Positions 7,349-16,954 of a stretch of 64,000 bases of DNA are shown one piece after another; within the stretch, counting starts at the first letter, position 1; every line of letters begins with the position of its first letter. A program made the position numbers and the translations under genes. Source of the stretch: Streptomyces sp. NBC_01446 (GTDB lineage: Bacteria > Actinomycetota > Actinomycetes > Streptomycetales > Streptomycetaceae); NCBI RefSeq assembly GCF_026340095.1, contig NZ_JAPEPO010000001.1, positions 8,018,501 to 8,082,500 of the forward strand, written 5' to 3'. The notes beneath the pieces were generated by a model. The model had not been told where the DNA came from. It did not search any database and saw nothing but the letters and a program-made list of their open reading frames with translations.

Positions 7349-9489
7349 CCACCGGAACCAGCAAGCACGACTCGAAGAGGTCACAGGACGCCATGTCCAC
7401 AGCCACTCCCACGCGGGCGCCGCACAGCGACGTGCCCTCCGGGCACACACAGGAAGGCCGGGTCGGCGGCGGACTGTTCGACCCGAAGCAGCTCCTGAAG
7501 TCGCTGCCGGACGCCTGCCGCAAGCTCGACCCACGCGTCATGGTCAAGTCGCCCGTGATGTTCGTGGTGCTCGTCGGTTCGGTCCTGACGACCGTGTTCT
7601 CCTTCAAGGACCCGTCCGACTGGTTCGGCTGGACGATCAGCGCCTGGCTCTGGCTCACGGTGATCTTCGCCAACCTGGCGGAGGCCGTGGCCGAAGGCCG
7701 CGGCAAGGCCCAGGCGGACACCCTGCGCAAGGCCAAGACCGACACCGTCGCCCGGCGCCTCGACGGCTCCGCGGAAGAGCACGTGCCCGGCACCGCACTG
7801 CGCATCGGCGACCTGGTGGTGTGCGAGGCGGGCGACATCATCCCCGGCGACGGTGACGTCGTCGAAGGCGTCGCGAGTGTCGACGAGTCGGCCATCACCG
7901 GTGAATCGGCCCCCGTCATCAGGGAGTCGGGCGGTGACCGCAGCGCGGTCACGGGCGGCACGAAGGTCCTCTCCGACCGCGTCGTCATCAAGATCACGAC
8001 GAAGCCCGGCGAGACGTTCATCGACCGGATGATCAACCTGGTCGAGGGCGCGGCCCGCCAGAAGACGCCCAACGAGATCGCCCTCAACATCCTGCTCGCG
8101 TCCCTCACCATCGTGTTCCTGCTCGCTGTGGTGACCCTGCCGCCGTTCGCGGACTACGCGGGCAAGCACCTCACCATGGTCGTCCTGGTGGCCCTCCTCG
8201 TCTGCCTCATCCCGACGACGATCGGCGCACTGCTCTCCGCGATCGGCATCGCGGGCATGGACCGCCTGGTCCAGCGCAACGTCCTCGCCATGTCCGGCCG
8301 GGCCGTCGAGGCCGCGGGCGACGTGTCGACCCTGCTCCTCGACAAGACCGGCACCATCACGCTCGGCAACCGGCAGGCCGCCGAGTTCGCACCCGTCAAG
8401 GGCGTCACCGCAGCCGAACTCGCCGACGCCGCACAGCTGTCCTCGCTGGCCGACGAGACCCCCGAGGGCCGCTCCATCGTGGTCCTGGCGAAGGAGAAGT
8501 ACGGGCTGCGCGAACGCCACCAGGGCGAGCTGGCCGGCGCCGAATGGATCACCTTCACCGCCCAGACCCGCATGTCCGGCGTGGACGTCGAGGGCCGCAG
8601 GACCCGTAAGGGCGCGGCCGGTTCGGTCATCGCCTGGGTCAAGGAGCGCGGCGGCCAGGTCGCCCCGGACGCCGACACCCTCACCCACTCCATCTCGGAA
8701 GCGGGCGGCACGCCGCTGCTCGTGGCGGTCGAGGACGTCGACGGCGCGCGGGTACTCGGCGTCATCCACCTCAAGGACGTCGTCAAGGACGGCATGCGGG
8801 AGCGGTTCGACGAGCTGCGCCGCATGGGCATCAAGACCGTCATGATCACCGGCGACAACCCGCTGACGGCGAAGGCGATCGCCGAGGAGGCGGGCGTCGA
8901 CGACTTCCTCGCCGAGGCCACTCCCGAGGACAAGATGGCCCTCATCAAGCGGGAGCAGGCGGGCGGCAAGCTGGTCGCGATGACCGGCGACGGCACGAAC
9001 GACGCCCCCGCGCTCGCGCAGGCCGATGTCGGCGTCGCGATGAACACGGGCACGTCGGCAGCCAAGGAGGCCGGCAACATGGTCGACCTCGACTCCAACC
9101 CGACCAAGCTCATCGAGATCGTCGAGATCGGCAAGCAACTCCTCATCACCCGAGGCGCGTTGACGACATTCTCCATCGCCAACGACGTCGCGAAGTACTT
9201 CGCGATCATCCCGGCCCTGTTCGCGGCGGTCTACCCGGGCCTGGACAAGCTCAACGTCATGCACCTGTCCTCGCCCGACTCCGCGATCCTGTCCGCGGTC
9301 ATCTTCAACGCGCTCATCATCATCGCGCTCGTACCCCTCGCCCTGAAGGGCGTCCGGTACCGGCCGATGAGCGCAGACCGGATGCTGCGACGCAACCTCG
9401 GGATCTACGGCCTCGGCGGTCTGATCGCGCCGTTCATCGGCATCAAGCTCATCGACCTCCTCATCTCACTCATCCCCGGGATCGGCTGA
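7345..9489 (+). CDS. kdpB: Potassium-transporting P-type ATPase catalytic subunit KdpB
   Basis: A 714-residue P-type ATPase that energises K+ uptake through KdpA. The phosphorylation motif DKTGT has Asp at about residue 333; the dephosphorylation TGES loop (AITGESAPV), nucleotide-binding KGA motif (TRKGAAGS) and hinge GDGTNDAPAL are all present. About 30-60 N-terminal residues are polar and strain-specific; an ATG at 7393 (MSTATPTRAP) is an alternative start, but the ATGA overlap with kdpA supports 7345. kdpC follows after 6 bp. Motifs and length indicate a functional enzyme. Confidence 0.97.
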   Translation: MTTGTSKHDSKRSQDAMSTATPTRAPHSDVPSGHTQEGRVGGGLFDPKQLLKSLPDACRKLDPRVMVKSPVMFVVLVGSVLTTVFSFKDPSDWFGWTISAWLWLTVIFANLAEAVAEGRGKAQADTLRKAKTDTVARRLDGSAEEHVPGTALRIGDLVVCEAGDIIPGDGDVVEGVASVDESAITGESAPVIRESGGDRSAVTGGTKVLSDRVVIKITTKPGETFIDRMINLVEGAARQKTPNEIALNILLASLTIVFLLAVVTLPPFADYAGKHLTMVVLVALLVCLIPTTIGALLSAIGIAGMDRLVQRNVLAMSGRAVEAAGDVSTLLLDKTGTITLGNRQAAEFAPVKGVTAAELADAAQLSSLADETPEGRSIVVLAKEKYGLRERHQGELAGAEWITFTAQTRMSGVDVEGRRTRKGAAGSVIAWVKERGGQVAPDADTLTHSISEAGGTPLLVAVEDVDGARVLGVIHLKDVVKDGMRERFDELRRMGIKTVMITGDNPLTAKAIAEEAGVDDFLAEATPEDKMALIKREQAGGKLVAMTGDGTNDAPALAQADVGVAMNTGTSAAKEAGNMVDLDSNPTKLIEIVEIGKQLLITRGALTTFSIANDVAKYFAIIPALFAAVYPGLDKLNVMHLSSPDSAILSAVIFNALIIIALVPLALKGVRYRPMSADRMLRRNLGIYGLGGLIAPFIGIKLIDLLISLIPGIG

Positions 9490-9495
9490 TCGGCT

Positions 9496-10164
9496 ATGAA
9501 CAACTCGGTTAAGAACACCGCCCGGTTGCTCGGGGCCGGGCTGCGTGCCCTCCTCGTGCTGACGCTGGTCTGCGGAGTCATCTACCCGCTCGCCGTCACG
9601 GGGGTCGCCCAGGCCCTCTTCCACAACAAGGCGAACGGCTCGGAGGTCAAGGCGGACGGCAAGGTCGTCGGCTCGTCCCTCATCAGCCAGCGCTACGACC
9701 TACCGCTGAAGAAGGGCCAGGAGACCGCGGAACCCGACCTCAAGTGGTTCCAGCCGCGCCCCTCCAACGGCCTGGGCACCAACAGCGTCAACACCCAGTA
9801 CAAGCTGATCCTTTCCGGCGCCACCAACCTGTCCGGCGACAACAAGGACCTGATCGACCAGGTCAGGGCCGCGCAGCAGGCCGTCATCAAGGACAACGCG
9901 ACGGCCACCTACAAGGTGGACAAGGCGGACGTGCCCGCCGACGCCGTCACGTCCTCCGGCTCCGGCCTCGACCCGGACATCTCCCCGGCGTACGCGGACC
10001 TCCAGGTCCACCGTGTCGCGGAGAGGAACGGCCTGTCCGTCAGCCAGGTGGACAAGCTCGTCAAGGACCACACCAGCAGCCGCGTCCTCGGCTTCATGGG
10101 CGAGCCCCGCGTCAACGTCCTCGAACTCAACATCGCGCTCAAGGACTTGGCCGCGAAGAGCTGA
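9496..10164 (+). CDS. kdpC: Potassium-transporting ATPase subunit KdpC
   Basis: A 222-residue subunit with one N-terminal membrane helix (about residues 12-38) and an extracytoplasmic domain. Family motifs include WFQPRPSNG, SGATNLSG and, near the end, DISPAYADLQVHRVA and GFMGEPRVNVLELN. KdpC assembles with KdpB and supports ATP binding and K+ occlusion. It is the last gene of the operon; a strong hairpin follows 17 bp after the stop. The sensor kinase and response regulator genes kdpD and kdpE do not follow. Confidence 0.96.
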   Translation: MNNSVKNTARLLGAGLRALLVLTLVCGVIYPLAVTGVAQALFHNKANGSEVKADGKVVGSSLISQRYDLPLKKGQETAEPDLKWFQPRPSNGLGTNSVNTQYKLILSGATNLSGDNKDLIDQVRAAQQAVIKDNATATYKVDKADVPADAVTSSGSGLDPDISPAYADLQVHRVAERNGLSVSQVDKLVKDHTSSRVLGFMGEPRVNVLELNIALKDLAAKS

Positions 10165-10180
10165 TCGCGAACCGCACAGA

Positions 10181-10226
10181 CGGAAGCCGGCGGCCCGGGA
10201 AACCTTCCCGGTGCCGCCGGCTTCCG
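10181..10226 (+). terminator. Strong terminator after kdpC
   Basis: A 14-bp perfect inverted repeat, CGGAAGCCGGCGGC at 10181-10194 with its complement at 10213-10226, encloses a second small stem GGGAA/TTCCC. It follows the kdpC stop by 17 bp and also lies 3' of the small reverse-strand gene at 10233, so it may serve both directions. No U-tract is present, as is common in actinomycetes. Confidence 0.8.
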
Positions 10227-10232
10227 CATGCG

Positions 10233-10433
10233 CTAGAGCGAGCCCAGCCCGCCGCTGTTGAGCGCGGGGGAGTGCGTCTGCTGCGTCGGCATGGCGCGCG
10301 GCAGCGGCGCCGGCATCACCCGTTCCAGATCCCGCAGGGTCTGTTCGGCTACGGCACGGACTTGGGCGGGGATGTCGCCGCGTTCCTGGATGAGCCGACT
10401 GTAGATCGGAGCTTCGTGCTGTGCGGCCCACAC
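10233..10433 (-). CDS. Small hypothetical protein (66 aa)
   Basis: A 66-residue frame beginning at GTG 10433 with an AGAGGGAAG ribosome site about 8-15 bp upstream. The first 45 residues (MWAAQHEAPIYSRLIQERGD, then IPAQVRAVAEQTLRDLERVM) look like a compact two-helix protein; the tail is Pro/Thr/Gln-rich. I do not recognise the family. It is convergent with kdpC across the terminator, and divergent from the aldo/keto reductase about 200 bp away. Coding is supported by residue composition and ribosome site. Confidence 0.5.
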   Translation of the reverse strand: MWAAQHEAPIYSRLIQERGDIPAQVRAVAEQTLRDLERVMPAPLPRAMPTQQTHSPALNSGGLGSL

Positions 10434-10639
10434 GTCGAGACTTCCCTCTTTCCTTGGCTGGCGACGCCCCCGGCACCGGAGGAATCAGCCAACGAGTCTA
10501 CCGGTGACCTTTCCGGCGTAGGCAAAGTGTCCATATCGGGGGACGCGCGCCCCCTGAAGAGGGTATGGATCGTCGGGACGCTTCCGGGCGCCGGCTTCGA
10601 TGCTGGCCCGGGCGAAGAAACTCGACGTGGAGGTTGAGA

Positions 10640-11605
10640 GTGCGCTACCGCGAGCTGGGCCGCAGCGGAATGTCCGTCTCCGAGATCGGCTACGGCGCCT
10701 GGGGCATCGGCGCGTGCGGGTGGGTGGGCGCCACCGAGGACGAGTCCGTACGCGCCCTGCACCGGGCCGTCGACCTCGGGGTGAACTTCATCGACACCGC
10801 CCGCGGCTACGGCGAGAGCGAACGGATCGTGGGCCGGGTCGTGCGCGAACGGGCAGGCGACGAGGTGCTGGTGGCGACCAAGGTGCCGCCACTGAACAGG
10901 ATCTGGCCCGCGCCCGACGGCATCGACCCCGCCGAGGCGTTCCCCGGCGCCCACATACGCGAGAGCGTGGAGACCAGTCTGCGGGTCAGTGGCCTCGACC
11001 ACTTCGACGTGGTGCAGTTCCACGTCTGGAGCGACGAGTGGGTGGGCCGGAGCGACTGGCTGCAGACGGTCGAAGAGCTGAAGAAGGAGGGGAAGATCCG
11101 CCTGTTCGGCGTTTCCGTCAACGACCACCAACCGGACAACGCACTCGCTCTCGTACGCAGCGGCGCCGTCGACACCGTGCAGGTGATCTACAACATCTTC
11201 GACCAGGCACCCGCCGACGCGTTGCTGCCCGCCTGCGAAGAACACGGCGTCGGCGTCATCGTCCGCGTGGCGCTGGACGAGGGCGGGCTCACGGGCCGGA
11301 TCACCGCAGGGACGACATTCCCCGAAGGCGACTTCCGCGCCCGCTACTTCCGCGACGACCGGCCGGCGCAGGTCGAGCGGAAGGTCGCCGCCATCGTCGC
11401 CGACCTCGGCATCGCGCCCGACGAGATCGCCGAGAACGCGCTGCGCTTCGTGCTGAGTTCGCCCGCCGTCTCCACGGTGATCCCCGGCATGCGCACCGTA
11501 CGCAACGTCGAGCGCAACACGGCCCTGAGCGACGGCCGGCCGCTGACCGCCGGCCAACTCGCCGTGCTGGCGCGGCACCGCTGGCAGCGCAATTTCTACG
11601 GATGA
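10640..11605 (+). CDS. Aldo/keto reductase
   Basis: A 321-residue NAD(P)H-dependent oxidoreductase of the AKR superfamily ((beta/alpha)8 barrel). The catalytic tetrad can be placed: Asp and Tyr in NFIDTARGYGESE, Lys in VLVATKV, His in VVQFHVW. The C-terminal NADPH-binding segment VSTVIPGMRTVRNVERN is present. The GTG start at 10640 has a GGAGG site at 10629-10633; a longer frame upstream lacks comparable support. The stop overlaps the next gene's ATG (ATGA at 11602-11605), so the two are probably translated together. The substrate is not evident. Confidence 0.92.
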   Translation: MRYRELGRSGMSVSEIGYGAWGIGACGWVGATEDESVRALHRAVDLGVNFIDTARGYGESERIVGRVVRERAGDEVLVATKVPPLNRIWPAPDGIDPAEAFPGAHIRESVETSLRVSGLDHFDVVQFHVWSDEWVGRSDWLQTVEELKKEGKIRLFGVSVNDHQPDNALALVRSGAVDTVQVIYNIFDQAPADALLPACEEHGVGVIVRVALDEGGLTGRITAGTTFPEGDFRARYFRDDRPAQVERKVAAIVADLGIAPDEIAENALRFVLSSPAVSTVIPGMRTVRNVERNTALSDGRPLTAGQLAVLARHRWQRNFYG

Positions 11606-12318
11606 TTGCTATGGAGAGGCTTCACGAGGTGCACCAAGCGACCGACGCCACCGTCGACACCATCGCCAACGGGATGGTGCGCATCCCCGGCGGCACCGTC
11701 GACCTACGGGACGACCGGCGCGGCGCGCGCTGGACGACGGACATCGCCCCCTTCCTGCTCGGCCGCCATCCCGTCACGGCGGACCTCCTCCGCTCCGCCA
11801 CCGGAGCCGACCCCGCTTCCGCCACGAGTGGTGCCTCGCCGGTGACGAACGTCAGTTGGCTCGACGCGATCGACATCTGCAACGCCATCTCGGCGCGCTC
11901 CGGTCTGACCCCGGCCTACATCCGCGACGCGGACGGCGGCGAGGTGACATGCGACTCGGACGCCGACGGCTACCGTCTGCCGACGGAGGCCGAGTGGCAG
12001 TACGCGTGCAAGGCGGGAACCGAGGGCTACCGGTACGGGGCGATCGACGACATCGCCTGGTACGCGGACAACTCCGGGGGCGGAGTCCGCGACGTGGGCG
12101 GAAAGGCCCCCAACGCGTGGGGCCTGCACGACATGCTCGGCAACGTCTGGGAGTGGTGCTGGGACCTGTACGACGAGGAGGTCTACGGCTCGTACCGCAT
12201 CTTCCGCGGTGGTGGCTGGGCCGAGTCGGAGCGCGGCTGCGGGGCCACCGTGCGCCGCCGCAGCCATCCGACGTTCGCCATCGACGACCTCGGGTTCCGG
12301 CTGGCCCGCACCGTGTGA
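11602..12318 (+). CDS. SUMF1/formylglycine-generating-enzyme-fold protein
   Basis: A 238-residue protein with the FGE-sulfatase (SUMF1) C-type-lectin-like fold: MVRIPGGTVDLRDDR, RLPTEAEWQYACKAGTEG, NAWGLHDMLGNVWEWCWD, FRGGGWAESERGCGA, and terminal DLGFRLART. In genuine formylglycine-generating enzymes the strand after RGGS carries two copper-binding cysteines in a C-x4-C pattern; here only one cysteine (GCG) is seen and the first position is not Cys. It is therefore more likely a noncanonical SUMF1-domain enzyme or binding protein than a sulfatase activator. It is coupled to the aldo/keto reductase and followed by a terminator. A second ATG at 11611 is possible. Confidence 0.85.
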   Translation: MIAMERLHEVHQATDATVDTIANGMVRIPGGTVDLRDDRRGARWTTDIAPFLLGRHPVTADLLRSATGADPASATSGASPVTNVSWLDAIDICNAISARSGLTPAYIRDADGGEVTCDSDADGYRLPTEAEWQYACKAGTEGYRYGAIDDIAWYADNSGGGVRDVGGKAPNAWGLHDMLGNVWEWCWDLYDEEVYGSYRIFRGGGWAESERGCGATVRRRSHPTFAIDDLGFRLARTV

Positions 12319-12328
12319 CGGCAGGGGG

Positions 12329-12357
12329 AAGCCCCCGCGCAGCACGCGCGGGGGCTT
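12329..12357 (+). terminator. Bidirectional terminator between SUMF1-fold gene and csbD-like gene
   Basis: A 12-bp perfect stem AAGCCCCCGCGC / GCGCGGGGGCTT with a 5-nt loop starts 11 bp after the SUMF1-fold stop and is followed by TCTTCG. It lies between convergent genes and can act for both. Confidence 0.85.
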
Positions 12358-12370
12358 CTTCGAGGCTCGG

Positions 12371-12562
12371 TCAAGAGCCGTCGCGCTGGATGGAGTCGTG
12401 GACTCCGCGGGCGCGGTCGTGGGCTTCGCCCATCGCCTTCTTGGCCTCGCCCTTCGCCTGGTCGGCGCGGCCCGAGGCCTCCTTGCGGCGATCGCCGGTG
12501 ACCTTACCGGTCATCTCCTTGGCCTTGCCCTTGACCTTGTCCATGCCGCCCTTGTCAGCCAT
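12371..12562 (-). CDS. CsbD family stress-associated protein
   Basis: A 63-residue, highly charged protein with the CsbD pattern: MADKGGMDKVKGKAKEMTGK, then VTGDRRKEASGRADQAKGEA. Such proteins are abundant under general stress (sigma-B-type control in other Gram-positives) and are probably largely helical or disordered; the molecular role is not known. An AAAGGAGT site lies just upstream of the ATG at 12562. It is convergent with the SUMF1-fold gene. Confidence 0.9.
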   Translation of the reverse strand: MADKGGMDKVKGKAKEMTGKVTGDRRKEASGRADQAKGEAKKAMGEAHDRARGVHDSIQRDGS

Positions 12563-12732
12563 TACGACTCCTTTGTCTTGTACGGGTCTTGCTCGACCAA
12601 CGTAGAACGGCGGCCCCGAAGCCGCGCGGTGGACGACTACGCTCCGTGAGACCCGCAGCTACTCGCAGGTCCCTTCCCGGTTCGGGGAGGCGTCGAAGAG
12701 GTCATGGTGCCCCCGTTCCGAAGGAGATCGAC

Positions 12733-13548
12733 ATGCTGTGGCAGGCACAGGAGCCAGGTCTGTGGACCACTGGCTCCCCCCATGGGCACCCCCTCGTTCT
12801 CGTCCACGGAATTCGCCTGTCGGCCCACATGTGGAGCGCGGTAGCCGCACGCCTCGCACCCGACTTCCGCATCACCGCCTGCGACCTGCCGGGCCACGGA
12901 GCCCTGAGCGAGCGGCCGTTCACCCTTGAGGGCGTGGTCGGGCAGATCGAGGCGGCCGTCGCCGAGGCGACCGGGGCGACCGGCCGCAGGCCCGTCGTCG
13001 CGGGCACCTCGCTCGGCGCGATCTCCACTCTTGCCTACGGCGCACACGGTTCGGACGGCGCCGCGGGGCTCTTCGCGCATGCCGCCACGATCAGGACCGA
13101 CGGACCTGTGACGGTCCCGCACCGGACGGCCGCCGTGCTGCAGAGGCTGATGGGGGAGGAGCGCGCGTTCCGGCTCAACAGGCGTGTCCTGCGCGCGAAA
13201 CTGCCCGCCGACAGCTTCCGGGGTGTCATGGAGGGCGGCCTGTCCCGCCGCGTGTTCGGTGAGGCCATAGCGGAGATGTCGCGCTGGGACACGCTCGCCA
13301 TGGCGGGGCTTGTCGACGCACCTCTCGTGCTGGCGAACGGGCTCGACGATCCGCTCTTCCGGCTCCAGGAGCGGAAGTTCCTGGAGCGGGTGCAAGCCGT
13401 CCACACCCCGGTCCGCCTCGTCCACGTCCCCGGGCCGCACCTGCTCCCGCTCACCGAGCCGGACACGTTCAGCAGGGTCCTGCGACGTGCCTACGAGGAA
13501 CTCGCGGCGATGGCTTCGCAGATCGCGGACTCCGGAGCCGTGACTTGA
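12733..13548 (+). CDS. Alpha/beta hydrolase
   Basis: A 271-residue alpha/beta-hydrolase-fold protein. The oxyanion motif LVLVHGIRLS, nucleophile elbow GTSLGA (Ser about 93), acid in NGLDDPLF and the late histidine in VPGPHLLP form a complete Ser-Asp-His triad. The arrangement resembles esterases and lactonases acting on small molecules; the substrate is not predictable. ATG 12733 has AAGGAG at 12721-12726. It is convergent with the UvrA-like gene; a hairpin lies between. Confidence 0.9.
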   Translation: MLWQAQEPGLWTTGSPHGHPLVLVHGIRLSAHMWSAVAARLAPDFRITACDLPGHGALSERPFTLEGVVGQIEAAVAEATGATGRRPVVAGTSLGAISTLAYGAHGSDGAAGLFAHAATIRTDGPVTVPHRTAAVLQRLMGEERAFRLNRRVLRAKLPADSFRGVMEGGLSRRVFGEAIAEMSRWDTLAMAGLVDAPLVLANGLDDPLFRLQERKFLERVQAVHTPVRLVHVPGPHLLPLTEPDTFSRVLRRAYEELAAMASQIADSGAVT

Positions 13549-13688
13549 GCGATTGGCTGCGCCCCGTGCCGTCGCACGCGCCTTCGTGCAGGGACTTAGC
13601 GGGAACAGGGGCCACGGGGGAGGGCATACGCGTCCTGCTGCTGCCGGAAGCGGGCGGATCCGCCGACGCGCTGTTCTTGCAATCCTCC

Positions 13689-13720
13689 GGGCCGGACACC
13701 GAGTTGCTCGTGTCCGGCCC
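13689..13720. terminator. Bidirectional terminator hairpin
   Basis: A perfect 11-bp stem GGGCCGGACAC / GTGTCCGGCCC with a 10-nt loop lies between the ends of the alpha/beta hydrolase and the reverse-strand UvrA-like gene, 27 bp beyond the latter's stop. Confidence 0.8.
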
Positions 13721-13746
13721 AAAGGGTGTTCGTGCTCGCCTTTCGG

Positions 13747-16137
<2,391 letters not shown>

Positions 16138-16270
16138 CGTGTCTCCATCTGTTGCGCGGGACCGCCCTCGCGGGCCCCGTCGGCGTCGCCCGGCTCGATC
16201 TAACCAGTTCCGACCGGTCCGCCTGATGCTGTTCCGCTTCTGCCCGGGACCCGGTGGGCCGGGCCGTCCG

Positions 16271-16621
16271 TCAGCTGTCCTGGAGCAGCCCGAGGACGTT
16301 GCCGTCGGCGTCGGTGAAGGTGGCGACGAGGCGGCCGCCGCCGACGTCGTGCGCGGCCTCCTTCACCACGCCACCCGCGGCCGTGACCTCGGAGAGCTTC
16401 GCCTCGATGTCCGGCACGTGCCAGTAGGTCACCGGCGAGGTCATGCCCCCGCCGCCGGGCACGAGCCCGATGTGCTGGCCCGCGACGTCGAAGCCGACGT
16501 AGTAGGGCGCGTCGGCCGTCGGCTCCGCGCCGAGCAGGGCCACGTACACCGCCTTGGCCTTCGCCAGGTCGGAGACGGGGTGCAGCACGGTCTTGATCCC
16601 CTGGGTGGAAGAGCTGGTCAT
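16271..16621 (-). CDS. VOC (glyoxalase/bleomycin-resistance-like) protein
   Basis: A 116-residue single-unit vicinal-oxygen-chelate protein: IKTVLHPVSDLAKAKAVYVA, VGFDVAGQHIGLVP, VTYWHVPDIEAKL and LVATFTDADGNVLGLLQDS, the terminal DxDGN-x-xGL being typical. Members act as metal-dependent lyases/dioxygenases or bind drugs; the function here is unknown. ATG 16621 has AGGAG spaced by 5 bp; a GTG two codons earlier sits directly on the ribosome site and is unlikely. Confidence 0.88.
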   Translation of the reverse strand: MTSSSTQGIKTVLHPVSDLAKAKAVYVALLGAEPTADAPYYVGFDVAGQHIGLVPGGGGMTSPVTYWHVPDIEAKLSEVTAAGGVVKEAAHDVGGGRLVATFTDADGNVLGLLQDS

Positions 16622-16954
16622 GATCACTCCTGAAGGTCGTGGGTGTGGTCGCCGTTGTCCGGTTCGAGGACGGCGGGAGAGCTGCCGTGAGGGGCGCTGT
16701 CCACGGAGTTCAGGCTAGGCGCGGCTCATGACCGGCGCTTCTCCAAAACTGCTCACTTCGAGTGGCCTCCGCCCCACCGTGGAGTCGGGCGCGCGTTCGA
16801 CTGTTCCGCGCCAAGGGTGGACCGTCGCCCGGCGACGACACCCTGGGGCCGCTCAGGCGTTGGGGTTGCCGTGGCGCAAGTGCAGTGACGGTTCTGCACA
16901 GAGTGGGCGCGGGCTACGGATGGCGGCGGCGGTCGACGGACGAGGGGCAGGAAT
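16622..16954. other. Intergenic region between VOC and STAND ATPase genes
   Basis: About 330 bp between divergent genes. The only structure noted is a 20-bp inverted repeat GTGCAG-N8-CTGCAC at 16880-16899, about 55 bp before the STAND gene, where an operator would be expected. No convincing gene is seen. Confidence 0.5.
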
